From Siphonodentalium dalli (taxonomy: Eukaryota; Mollusca; Scaphopoda; Gadilida; Siphonodentaliidae): a stretch of 64,000 bases of DNA. The notes under the pieces are model-generated. The model worked only from the letters and a program-made list of their open reading frames with translations, searched no databases and had not been told where the DNA came from. Positions 23,036-33,532 of the stretch are shown here, one piece after another; positions within the stretch are counted from its first letter, which is position 1, and each line of letters starts with the position of its first letter. The position numbers and the translations under genes are program-made. Location of the stretch: positions 214,661,982 to 214,725,981 of the forward strand of contig CP136063.1 of NCBI GenBank assembly GCA_032622095.1, written 5' to 3'.

Positions 23036-25548
23036 CTGGGTCCCTGGATGACAGCAGGCCTGATCAAATCGAGCATTGTGAAGCACTTTATGCAAAGAAT
23101 TGAAAACTACATCTACTCAAGACACAAATAAATACATGAATTATCGCCGACTTTACAGTAAACTCATAAGAAAGAGCAAAAAACTGTATTACTCGAGAAT
23201 AATGAAAGAGAACAAAAACGACATAAAACAAACTTGGAAAATACTTAAGGGAGCACTAAAATGAATGGTAGCACTATCAGTCATCCTAAAGTTGTATTTG
23301 ACAATGATGGCACTGAACTCACTAGACCCGACATAATTGCCGAAAAATTTAATGAATATTTCTCAAACATTGGTCGAAAAACCAGCCAAAGTATTGTGAA
23401 TGACAGCGATTCTGTAATTTCCGATTATCTCCGCAACAGAATAACTCACGACTTTACTATTACTCCAACAACAGTCCAAGAAATCACCCTTGCTTGCTTA
23501 TCAGTGAAGGGGAAAACTAGCATGGACTTTCAAGGAATAAACAATAAACTTATGAACGAAACGATCCAGATTTTAGCCCCTGCAATGGAACACATATTCA
23601 ATCTCTCATTCGAGCACGGTACAGTCCTCATCAAAATGAAGATAGCAAAGGTAGTCCCAATCCCAAAAACTGATAACTCACCCAAAATTTCCAATTATAG
23701 ACCAATAAGTATTCTTCCTCCATTTTCTAAACTCCTAGAAAAAATAATGCACAAACGATTGGTAGACTTTCTAAACGATTACAGCATCTTGTATAGACAT
23801 CAATATGGATTTCGTCCCAACCACTCAACTTTTCATCCAATTCTGCATCATATCGATCACGTTGCCAACAACAACGATAAACCAACAAAAGACTCTACAG
23901 TAGCCCTTTTCCTAGACCTATCAAAAGCATTCGACACCATCAATCATGACATATTGCTTTCCAAATTAGATCATTATGGCATTAGAGGCATTGCTCTTGG
24001 TTGGCTCCAAAGTTACCTAGAAAACAGACGACAATACGTTGAAATCCAGGGGGGGGAATCTTTATTACTAGACATAACGTGTGGAGTCCCACAGGGATCC
24101 ATCCTCGGGATGATAATTTTTTTAATTTACGCAAACGATATGCATAAGGCAACAACTATGGACATCTTATCACATGGAGACGATACCACCTTAATTGCAA
24201 GCGGAAATAGAGGGGAACTAGTGCAAAGTTACATTAACAACGAGTTACGTAACATTTTCGACTGGTGTTGCTGCAATAAGCTCGCGATAAACTCTGATAA
24301 AAGTAATTATATGCTTATTCACACAGAAAGCAATGACAAAAAAATGGAATACCATAACAATACCGTTAAATAACACTGAGTTAAAAAGAATTGGAAACCA
24401 TGGGCACGAATCTTCAAAAAAATTCTTAGGCATCCATATTGATGAAAACCTAACATTTAAAAAGCACATCTCATCGGTCTGCTCAAAATTGGCTCATGCA
24501 ATATACCACATCAACAAAATCAACAACTTGTTTCCCTAGTAGTGCACTAAAATCACTATATTATGCACTTATCCAAAGTCATTTGGTTTACGGAATTCAA
24601 ATATGGAGCCATGTTCCCGAAGTTAAAAAAAGTATTCCTGCTACAAAAAAGAGCCATACGAACCGTGTGCAATAAAAAGTTTAGGAGTCACACAGAACCG
24701 CTGTTTAAAAAAGAAAATATTTTGAAAGTATATGATCTTCACAAGGTCCACGCTACAATTTTTATACATGACTGGTATTATAATCGCCTACCTGGATCTT
24801 TTTTACAAATGTTTACTAAACGCACAACTGGACCTGTCACCAGGAATAAACAGCCTCTATTCCTCAAGAAACCTAGAACGTCATTCAGTGAACACCTGCC
24901 ATTTCACGCATTTCCCACCATATGGAACAACTTATAAAACGTGCGGCCTTAATTGTCGAAAATATTCATATTTGTTCCAATCACCGTAAACAGAAAAACA
25001 TTAAAACGCATACAGTTCCGTTCATATATACCATGACCATCGCGTACACAGCATGTTATCATAAAGACCTACTATATTTTACCCAAGCAAGAGCCTGATT
25101 GTGTTACAGAAGACAGCACAATGATACTGGCTAATAACACACAAATGGCATAAACGCTCTTTATTAGTTCCATATCAGGTATTCACCAACAAAGAACGCT
25201 CTTTATGTTAACCATCATAATATAAACAAACACCAGAAAAGTAACTTTTTATGCTTTTGTTTACATAACAATGGTCAAACATATGACCACAACATACTGT
25301 TTATGCGATATTTCTTATTTGTATACGGACAAAGTCTATCTAAATTTTGATGTTCTTTCTGTTTGTGGCGGTTTTTGACGGGTGGAGATATTTTCACAGG
25401 ATACCCACCGCCAAGGCCAACCGTGTCTTTAACATCTCAACAAAGTAGACACATACTTAAAAAACGTATTACGAAAAGCATGATAACCCAGTACTCTAAC
25501 AACGTCGAGTGCGAAAACAAAGGATGTCCTGATTGCCCCAACAACTGA
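23036..25548 (+). pseudogene. non-LTR retrotransposon reverse transcriptase, decayed
   Basis: The longest intact frame is 23,261-24,373 (370 codons). It shows the RT motifs in order: SNYRPISILPPFSKLLEK, YGFRPNHST, FLDLSKAFDTINHD (motif A aspartate), GVPQGSILG (motif B) and HGDD where F/Y-A-D-D is normal (motif C). Upstream (23,060-23,260) a linker read-through is broken by stops. No endonuclease domain is present, so the copy is 5' truncated. Downstream the frame shifts near 24,365, near 24,540 and again near 24,630. The C-terminal part is then cut at 24,932 by a MITE and resumes after 25,432 to end in a CPDCPNN tail at 25,548. The product is non-functional; in life it would copy its own RNA at a nicked target. 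Confidence 0.85.
24933..25432 (+). mobile_element. 500-bp TTAA-AGG MITE, copy inside the RT
   Basis: Matches 30,729-31,232 closely along its whole length. It interrupts the retrotransposon reading frame between a TIWNNL block and an ILKKRITKSM block. Ends correspond to TTAAAGGCACG and CGTACCTTTAA of the cleaner copy, here partly mutated. The interior has inverted GCTCTTTAT motifs. No coding sequence; the ORF predicted across its right edge is a chimera with the RT tail. Confidence 0.8.
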
Positions 25549-26588
25549 TATTAAATTAATAATATTAGATTAAAGACATAATAAAAATGTATATGCATTA
25601 TAAGTGTGTGTATATGTATGTATATATACGTATGTATATGTGCATGTGTATAGATATGTATATGTGCATTTATTATACTGGAAGATTATCCCTTAACCTC
25701 ATCCATTATTATACTGCTCGACAACCAGAATTAAAATTAATGATCATTCAATCACCTTCGTCGCGTAGTCACCCTTCTTACACAATGTTGAAGCCAACAC
25801 AATGCCCATCTATATATACCTGGTCCGTACACGGCTTATCCCATAGCCATCTAATATTAAGTACACACTTAAACAGGGGGTGGCAGGAAGACAGTCTATA
25901 TTGGACTAAGCCGTCCCCTCTCAATATACCACATAAATTTGTTATTGTTTATCTAGTTTATTCTATGTTATGTATGTATATGTGTATATTGGAAATAAAT
26001 TATCCTATCCTATCCCAAGCTACGTTGACCTAATAAAGCTAATTTGACGTAATAAACGTAACGTTTATTAGGCAGTATTTATGTAGGCAATAGAGGTAGT
26101 GATGGTGGATAAAGCCTCCCCCAATAGATGCTCAAATCCCCTCACGGGCATTAACAGTTTAAGCGACGACACTAGCTACATATTTTATATTTATCCACCG
26201 CTCACTACCTCTATTGACTTCATAAAACCTGCATCATAAACGTTACGTTTATTACGTCAATGTAGCTTCATTAGGTCAACTTAGCTTTATTAGGTTAGTA
26301 CTACTTTCGTGACGTAATTATATATGCAAATTGCGCAGGTAACTAGGGACGTTAATCGGCCTAAATGACGTCATTGAGATTTGAGAACGTTTTTATCTTC
26401 CATAATTCACTGTTATTGATACAAAATTCGTTAAAGGGTATACGTTTAGCTCTAAAACATCTATAAATCGTCAGAACAAGTTCGGCTAAGAATAACTGTA
26501 AAAAAGTCAACGGAACTATTTCGCTTTAAGCTGCACTCCGGTTTGCCTTGTCAGGAATACTAATTAGTGTGTATTTATTATATTGCAG

Positions 26589-26638
26589 ATACTTCACAGG
26601 TTGGAAAAGCTGAATGGTTCACCATATATCTCAGTTGA
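26589..26638 (+). CDS. secreted PAN/apple-domain protein, last exon
   Basis: Encodes residues 272-287 (DTSQVGKAEWFTIYLS) and a TGA stop. The acceptor ATATTGCAG is good and the first two bases complete the aspartate codon begun in exon 4. The short exon was accepted because phase, acceptor and an aromatic-rich ending all agree; a further alternative exon cannot be excluded. A possible AATAAA signal lies at 27,006-27,011. Confidence 0.7.
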
Positions 26639-27157
26639 TGGGATTGCATGCAGCAAAGAAGCAACACATGCTATTCTTCTTGACCGATGAAAACTTACGA
26701 AAATCCACAAAATCATCAAAAAGGAATACGTCGATAAAAACTCAGAATTAAGAAAACTTTTATCAAATCCTGATTTGGGCGACGGATCGAGAGGCGATCA
26801 TTTGGGCGACGGATCGAGAGGCGATCATTTGCTTTATACTCGGCTGACAAAAATTCAAATAAGGTGTAAATTTCTTTTGAAAGTCGATATATTGTCGAGG
26901 ATTCAAATTAATGGGTTCGTGGCTCCGATCTAATTATTTTCTGCTTTTGTTGTGTCAAATCTGACAGGGCATCTTTAAACATTCACTGCTATCGGGAAAT
27001 TGAATAATAAACGCTCTTTATAATACGTTATCATTAATTTGATATTATTGAAAACCAGCAAAAATCATTAACTGCTACAGCCGCCGTCTTATTGAAACTA
27101 CGACGCCTTATGCGACAAAACCTCCGCTGAATAATTTCGATAGGCTGGATCTCATTT
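26639..27157 (+). other. 3' flank or 3' UTR of the PAN-domain gene
   Basis: Holds a tandem duplication of about 27 bp (GGGCGACGGATCGAGAGGCG, twice at 26,778-26,831) and a possible polyadenylation signal at 27,006. No other gene feature is visible. Confidence 0.5.
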
Positions 27158-27361
27158 TTGGGTTAGATCATGTCATGAATCTCTACTCTGGCTAACGCCC
27201 GTAGAGATCACATCCCACCAGTAAAAACACTTGGAACTTGTTTAAGTTTTGACAGAGACCCTTGTAAAGTCGATAAATAACGCGGGGAATATATTTATTA
27301 GTTATTATATATATCTACGGACGTTAGCCTGAGTAGAGATTCATGGCATGATCTAATGTTT
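27158..27361. mobile_element. MITE with TTAGATCATG ends
   Basis: Inverted arms of about 50 bp: TTAGATCATGTCATGAATCT on the left and its near complement on the right, both continuing through CTACTC and GGCTAACG. The interior is AT-rich. A shorter match to the arm (TCTATTCTGGCTACGCC) is seen near 2,574. Confidence 0.65.
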
Positions 27362-27416
27362 GAGTGTGCATTGTAGTTAAATATTCAGATCGAATTTCCG
27401 CATCTTTAGATTGGCG

Positions 27417-28715
27417 AAATGAGCTCCGCTTCTTTTAGTGTGTATTATACAGTTGTAGTTTAATAATATTTTGCTGTATAATATTTGGTTTGTATGCTTA
27501 TAACATCAAGTCTGATTAGTGTAAGGAGCTCCGCTTCTTTCAATGTGTATTATACTGTTGCAACTTTAATAATATTTCTCTGTGTGGTATTTGGTGTATA
27601 ATATAAGATAAGATTTATTTGCATAAACACCAATAAAGGCAATATGCTAAGAATACAATGCATAATAAAACAATTATTAATAAATGATTCCATATGTGCT
27701 TAAAACGTCAAGTCTGGTTACTTTAAGGAGCTCCGATTATTGCTGTGTGTATACTATTGTATAATTTAATAATATTTCTCTTTGAGATATCTGGTTTATA
27801 TGCTTGTAACATGATTTGTGTAAGGAGTTCGTCTTCTTTCAGAGTGTATGCTGTCGTAACTTCAATAATGTTTATTTTTAGGATATTTGGTTTATATGCG
27901 TACTAGCGGGGGTACCCAGCGTTGCTCGGGTAAGGAAGATTGGAAACAAATTGAAGTGTTTTGGCATACATTCACACAATGTCAAAGAAACTATGTACAC
28001 CACATTGGTAGCCTTCTGTTGCATGGATGAATAGGTTGACTGTTGATCTATTCCTGATATGGTATGGATAAAGAGCGTTTTGATCACTTGTGCTATTCGA
28101 GGCGGTGTGTGGCGCTGATTGCGGTCTCTGTGCAACTAACAATAAAGAGCGTTTGCTATTGATCTAATCCTGATATGGTATGCATAAAGAGCATTCTGCT
28201 CGCTTATGAACGCAACATGTTAACTACATTCCATGCGGAGTTTCAGCTGGTCTTTTTAAGACATCTGAGGTAAACAGGACCTATCTGGTAGTGCTCTCCG
28301 AGTCAAAATACCCCCATAATTCAACTATGATGGTCCAGCAATTAGATCGCCTACAAACAGACAAACGAACAAACATAATTGAGTTTTATTAATATAGATA
28401 ACATCAAGTCTTATTAGTGTAAAGAGCTCAGATTCGTTCAGTGTGTGCATACAGATGTAACTTTAATGATAATTCTCCTTATGATATTCCATGCCTATAA
28501 CATATCATATTTGTTTAGTTTAAGGAGCTCCGATTCTTTCGGTGTGTATACTATTGTAACTTTAATAATATTTCTTTTTATGTTATTTGGTTTATATGCG
28601 TATAACATCAAGAATGATTAGTGCAACTTGAGGAACCCCGTGTAATATACTGTTGTACTACTAACCATACAGACGTTTATGATATTTGGTTCATGGTTAT
28701 AATATTTCAAAGGGA
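27417..28715 (+). repeat. tandem array of about 115-bp units, interrupted twice
   Basis: Units share AAGGAGCTCCGCTTCTTT, TTTAATAATATTT, ATTTGGTTTATATGC and ATAACATCAAG in fixed order; about seven units can be counted. One is interrupted at 27,606-27,705 by an unrelated AT-rich piece. Another is split at 27,903-28,398 by a mobile element. Units are clearly diverged, so the array is old. No reading frame is conserved. Confidence 0.8.
27903..28398 (+). mobile_element. 496-bp non-autonomous element with a visible empty site
   Basis: Starts CTAGCGGGGGTACCCAGCG and ends in CAAACAGACAAACG-type repeats, TTTTATTAATATAGA. The left flank TATGCGTA plus the right flank TAACATCAAG recreates the junction seen intact in another array unit near 28,594, which fixes the insertion limits. 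It is related to the elements at 9,415 and 13,314 and carries AAAGAGCGTT motifs. A minus-strand frame of 85 codons inside it has no recognisable domain. Confidence 0.8.
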
Positions 28716-29803
28716 TAAATTAATTAGGTCAAGTTCCAATGTCGACACGGTTCAATCAATATGTTAGTGCATTTTACTTCTGTGTGTGCGTATTTTCTTT
28801 AAACCGGTATTTGAACAGTCCGGATATTTGCTGAGAAGATCCCATTTTTATTTTTAAGAGATCAGTGGGAATAGGAACTGTCGAAGTGAGAATTGAATAT
28901 TCTCTCCATTTAGAATTAAGCGGTGCGTGTATCACATATATAGTTTCAATTCGCATACAAAATATTGTTTTTATATTCCATTTCCATGTGGTACGCCGAT
29001 ATCCCAAACAAAATGTTGTGGAAAAAAGTTTTATGCAAGATTTCATTATAATTTTTTATGGATTGTTGTATGGTCAGTTCCACGCATTCATAAACAGTAA
29101 GATATAAGCCGGTCTGCTTGTTATAAATGACACATTGATGAGGCTGCCAATCTAAGAAGTGCCATCAATATGACAGCTTGTCGTTTCTACGAGAGTGTTG
29201 TGACAAGTCTAGATTCTCATCGATTACTGGTTCTACGTTACCCTTAAAACTAATTTACCTTCCTGGATCAAAATCCTATTCTTCAAAAATTATAATTGGA
29301 ATATAGAATCGATGAACACTTATGATCGTCCAACACTATATATATACAAACTGCATATTTAGTAGAATTAGGTTCCATCTATAATATATCCGGGCATATA
29401 TCGAGTGATCTTCTCCTTGACCCCAACACATAATGGACTCTTACCCATTATTTTGTTTTATGGCGCGGGCCACAGTGAAAACTCATATTAAAGAGCGTAC
29501 ACATGAAAAGTCGTGATTTGGCTTGTTTGTGTCATTCTCCGCACCAGATCTACTAAGAATCGCCTTATTATGAGTTCTCATTTTCAGCACATTATCGACT
29601 CAAAATGAGGCGATTCTAAGTAGATTATATACCTAAAGCATGTTCTATTATAAGCAGATAATGTCTTGGTTTTCGGGAGAATAGGCTGCACGATGAATCA
29701 ACGCTCGACACTGCTGCGTAACTGCGTTCCATGAGGTTGCGGTTGCCATATCAATTTGTTTTTAAATATATTAATGTATATAAATATGATTGCTCACAGC
29801 CAC
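28716..29803. other. intergenic, no gene recognised
   Basis: AT-rich sequence. An inverted repeat at 29,549-29,626 (TCTACTAAGAATCGCC and its complement) may be a small hairpin element. Overlapping frames on the two strands at 28,774-29,107 have no known domain. Confidence 0.5.
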
Positions 29804-29812
29804 GTTACTTTA

Positions 29813-30186
29813 ACTGAATAGGTCACTCTCGCCGGTTTTCTGTGATAAAGTTACCCAGGTTCTTTAAATTGTGATAAAGTTACCCAGGTTGGAGAGGATT
29901 GTGATAAAATTACCCAGGTTAAGAATATTTCATGTTTAGCAACAAATTAATCATTTTTTGCGATCAAAATAACGAATTATGGTACTACTATGTGCTTAAT
30001 AGGGGCATTTACTTGTCAAAACTGAACAGTATTTCCCTCAGTCACTTTTAAATCAAGTTCTTATTGTGAGATTTGCTTAACCTGGGTAACTTTATCACAA
30101 TTCTCTCCAACCTGGGTAACTTTATCACAATGTCAGGAACCTGGGTAACTTTATCACAGAAACCCGGTGAGAGTGAACCATTCAGC
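29813..30186. mobile_element. foldback element with triplicated internal motif, Mutator-like
   Basis: Both sides carry GTTACTTTA (29,804-29,812 and 30,187-30,195), a 9-bp direct repeat that fits a target duplication. Inside are inverted arms of about 105 bp, beginning CTGAAT and CACTCTC. Each arm holds three copies of GTGATAAAGTTACCCAGGTT spaced about 31 bp apart, facing inward. The 150-bp centre is unique. A 9-bp duplication with long inverted ends is typical of Mutator-like elements (established knowledge); the assignment is inferred because no transposase is present. Confidence 0.75.
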
Positions 30187-30728
30187 GTTACTTTATGTGG
30201 GCAAACTATTCTCGAAATCTTTGGCACCCAGCGCTTTAAATTAACCAAGACAATAGTACAGAAAGCGTATAAGTCATACGTGTTTTGTCAATTCAATTCA
30301 ATTTTTTGTCACCAAACTCATCAAGTATGACTCAATAGATCATGGCAATATAATGAACAGTGCATTTCATTTCTGTGCAAAAATTCAAAGTGGTGTGTGG
30401 TGAAAATTACATACATTGAGAACAACCCATGGTTGTGCATATGTCGGGTTTTAATGTATCACATATATATATTATGACTTGGGAGTTTTTGAGTAAAATC
30501 AGGACACGTGTAATGAATAAAAAAGGTTTTTAAAGGTTTTTCGCTATAAAGCCCCATCCTGTTAATTGATAAATTTACGCGATTGCCGACTACGTGGCGT
30601 CATTTCACCTTTTTTTTTGCCCAGCGAATATCGATCCTTAATGTTTGTTTTCTATTTGACGTCAGATTGAAATGCGTCTGTAGCGATTACAAGCTGTGTT
30701 AACCAACCGAGTGAGCTTAAATTTGACA

Positions 30729-31232
30729 TTAAAGGCACGTGAGGCCTTAGTTGTCGAAAATATTCATATTTGTTCCAAGCACCGTAAACAGAAAAACATT
30801 AAAACGCATACAGTTTCGTTCATATATACCATGACCATCGCGTAAACAACATGTTATCATAAAGATTTACTATATTTTACCTAAGCAAGAGCCTGATTGT
30901 GTTACAGAAGACAGCACAATGCTGCTGGCTAATCACACACAAATAGCATAAACGCTCTTTATTCGTTCCATATTAGGAATTCACCAACAAAGAACGCTCT
31001 TTATGTTTACCATCATAATATAAACAAACACCAGAAAAGTAACTTTTTTTATGCTTTTGTTTACATAACAATGGTCAAATATATGACAATAACGTACTGT
31101 TTATGCGATATTTCTTATTTGTATACGGACAAAGCCTGTCTACATTTTGTTGTTCTTTCTGTTTGTGGCGGTTTTTGACGGGTGGAAATATTTTCACAGG
31201 ATACCAACCGCCAAGGCCAACCGTACCTTTAA
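30729..31232 (+). mobile_element. 504-bp TTAA-AGG MITE, best-preserved copy
   Basis: TTAA at both ends with inverted termini AGGCACG and CGTACCT. Very similar to the copy inside the retrotransposon at 24,933-25,432, and more distantly to 9,635-10,169. No coding sequence. Confidence 0.8.
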
Positions 31233-32006
31233 TTATAATGACTTCCCAATATGATCTTTACATAACAATCTGCAAGTCCCGAATCGGTCTGGATTGTGCG
31301 TTTTGAATTTTATGCTAGACAGATGTGTTAGAACAAGTTACATGTAGCTTGGTGTTGGACATTCGACATTCACTTAAACTTTCAAGAGGCCCAAGGCACG
31401 CACATGGGTGAATGCGTAAATATTATAATAGTCTAAACATCACCAGTGATTGACCACCAAAAGAATACGGAGAAATAGATAAACCTGTTTTCCTATATTC
31501 ATTATTGATACAGTAATCATCCAATAATGAAACCTCGCGTATTGAATCTATTGTTATGAAAACAAAACTGTTACAGTTATTTGTCAACAAATATCGCTAA
31601 AAATGTAGTAAATATAGAACAGGTAACTAGGGCCGTCGCTTAAACGGTTTATGTACGTGAGGAGGGATTTTAGCATCTATTGGACGAGGCTCTGCGGACA
31701 AAAAACGCTTAAGCGACAGCATTAGCTACATATTTTATTTATCCATCGCGCAAAACTTGCCTTTTCATTTTTCTAAGTTTTTCTTTCGTTACTTCGATGA
31801 CCGCATTACATTTATGAGGTCAAGCAAACTAATTATTATTCATGACCTGGCAAACCAAGGTGTAGCTTAGAGCGAAATAGTTCGTTGGCTTTTTTACAGT
31901 TATTGTTCTGATGATTTGGAGCTAAATTGATATACCCATTTATTATATGCTTCCCCATTAAATAGTGGGAAATTGCCAGTGGCGTAGAGCGTTATATCCA
32001 TCGCCT

Positions 32007-32072
32007 GGACCGACTCGATGGATAACATTGACCGACTCGATGGATAACACTGACCGACTCGATGGATAACAC
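32007..32072 (+). repeat. 22-bp repeat, three copies
   Basis: Three direct copies of GACCGACTCGATGGATAACA, nearly identical, inside the insertion that splits the foldback repeat. Confidence 0.85.
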
Positions 32073-32462
32073 AATAGTATTACTTTTTCGGAGATTACTT
32101 CCGGTTTATAGCGGCGAATCACATTAAGTTTCAAAGCGTATCAATAACAGCCGGACTATTGTTTTAATTATTGATTTTCACGGTTCATAAACTGTTATTT
32201 AATTGTTATAATGTTAACTCATTTGTTTTAATATATTCTTATCACTAAATTATGTATACATTAATTTTCTCGCATCATTTCAGAATAAAACAATGGGGAC
32301 TATTTCTTATGGCGGCTATGCTCGATATTTGTCATTCGGTGGTGAGCAAATCAATTGATGGAATGTAAACAAAATGCAAATGTCGAAGCTTTCTAACAAT
32401 TTGAAGTGAACTGTAGGACAAAATTAGCAGTTTTGGTGCGGTTTATAGCGCATATAATAAAA

Positions 32463-32628
32463 AGAAAACCTACGGGTTTTGGTTGATTACCCGGATTATC
32501 TCATTCGTGGGTGCAAGGAGGTACAGAATTTCCACTCGCGGCTTGCAGCCGCTCGTGGAAATTCTGTACTTCCTTGCACCCACTCATGAGATAATTCGGG
32601 TATTCAACCAAAACTCGTAGGTATTCTC
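32463..32628. repeat. 166-bp near-perfect palindrome
   Basis: Arms of about 80 bp (blocks GTGGGTGCAAGGA, TACAGAATTTCCAC) meet near 32,545 in CGCGGCTTGCAGCCGC. Few mismatches. It lies within the sequence that interrupts foldback copy 2. Confidence 0.85.
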
Positions 32629-32850
32629 TATTTACTAATGTTATAAACAACAGTGAATTATGGACGATACAAACGTTCTCAAATCACAATTACGTCATTT
32701 AGACCGGTTGACGTCCCTAGTTCCCAGCGCAATTTGCATATATAATTACGTCATGAAAGTAGTACTAACCTAATAAAACTACATTGATGTAATAAACGTA
32801 ACGTTTATGAGGCAGACGTTGTGTAGTCAATAGAGGTATTGAGCAGTGGA

Positions 32851-33532
32851 TAAATTCAAATATTTTACTATGAATATGATTTTCAGCATTTAATTTGATG
32901 TTTTTGACATTTGTCAACCTGTATTACATGTTGGTATCGTATTTAACTTATTGGTCTTGTATCGGTAATGTTTATATAACAACGGTTTTGACTTGCGAAA
33001 TCTCTCATTATTTGAGAGTTATTAACAATGAATAGAAGGTCGTCTATACTTGAGGTGATAGTTGTTTTAGACTTTATAAAATTGATGTAATTTGGCATGA
33101 ACCCACTTTGAATGCATGTAACGTTGATTCAGTTGATATTTTGGATTCTGTTTACCTATACAATTCGAACAACATGTGCAAATCCGTGGCTATTCTATAC
33201 TTGCAAGGAAAAATTGTCTATAAGTTGGTAACACCTTAAGGGTCAAGTGACCAATTTTGAATGGAGATTTCCATGAAAATCTGCGGTGCAAAAGCTACAA
33301 AGTTGCACATACATATGAGTGTGACTTGATGTGATATTGGAAACAACAGGTTTTTATCTGGCGGATCCGCTTGGAACTTGTTCCATTATTATTGCAAAAT
33401 GTTATAATTTATATGGCGTACCTGCCTGTTAAATATTATAACTGTTCAATGATGTGCCTGCTTTTGTTTTCGGACAACTGCTTTCTAGATTACTTTTTCT
33501 CTGGAGATTTGCATAGAAATGATGAAATAATA
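32851..33532. other. intergenic, nothing recognised
   Basis: AT-rich sequence with no repeat match inside the window and no convincing frame. Confidence 0.5.

Larger units (their letters stand above)
22994..26015 (+). mobile_element. 5'-truncated non-LTR retrotransposon inserted in the foldback repeat
   Basis: The insert lies exactly where the foldback repeat is interrupted. It contains the end of an endonuclease-RT linker, a decayed reverse transcriptase, a nested 500-bp MITE, a 3' region with GT-rich microsatellite (25,590-25,670), and a terminal AAATAAATTATCCTATCC-type tail. No poly-A stretch is present. A TATCC-rich tail together with RT similarity suggests the CR1/Jockey side of the non-LTR tree, which is an inference. 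A related 3' end, also with a GGGGTGGC block and a TATCC tail, lies at 55,600-55,712. Confidence 0.75.
22909..26570. repeat. large foldback repeat, copy 1, split by a retrotransposon
   Basis: The left arm (22,909-22,993) contains TGACGTCATTCAGG, GCAATTTGCATAT and ATTACGTCATGAAAGTAGTA. It stops at AACCT and resumes at 26,016 with AAGCTACGTTGACC, as in the uninterrupted copy near 51,988-52,050. The right arm continues to about 26,570 and ends close to the last-exon acceptor. The centre (26,080-26,210) holds the GACGACACTAGCTACATATT block that also appears in the 49.7-kb satellite. Related copies lie at 31,618, 47,241 and 51,481. No coding sequence belongs to the repeat itself. Confidence 0.75.
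21653..26588 (+). other. intron 4 of the PAN-domain gene
   Basis: A 4.9-kb intron dominated by the nested stack at 22,909-26,570. The part before it (21,653-22,908) holds a lone MITE-like terminus GGGTACGTTCATACGCTGG near 22,142, which matches the ends of 36,519-36,925, and a short palindrome of GGGAAACGGATATATCCG near 22,815. An open frame of 127 codons on the minus strand (22,262-22,645) is not recognisable. Confidence 0.65.
31618..32850 (-). repeat. large foldback repeat, copy 2, interrupted
   Basis: Contains the family blocks CGCTTAAACGGTTTATG, TTAGAGCGAAATAGTTCG, GCAATTTGCATAT and GTAGTACTAACC. Compared with the copy at 47,241, it is interrupted from about 31,945 to 32,645 by sequence that includes a three-fold 22-bp repeat and a long palindrome. 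Confidence 0.7.

Noticed and set aside
24245-24469. Minus-strand frame over the retrotransposon
   Set aside because: It is antisense to the recognised reverse transcriptase and has no motif.
27417-28715. CRISPR-like array
   Set aside because: Units of about 115 bp diverge throughout and there are no short identical repeats with unique spacers; the sequence is eukaryotic. The same reasoning applies to the 57-bp satellite.
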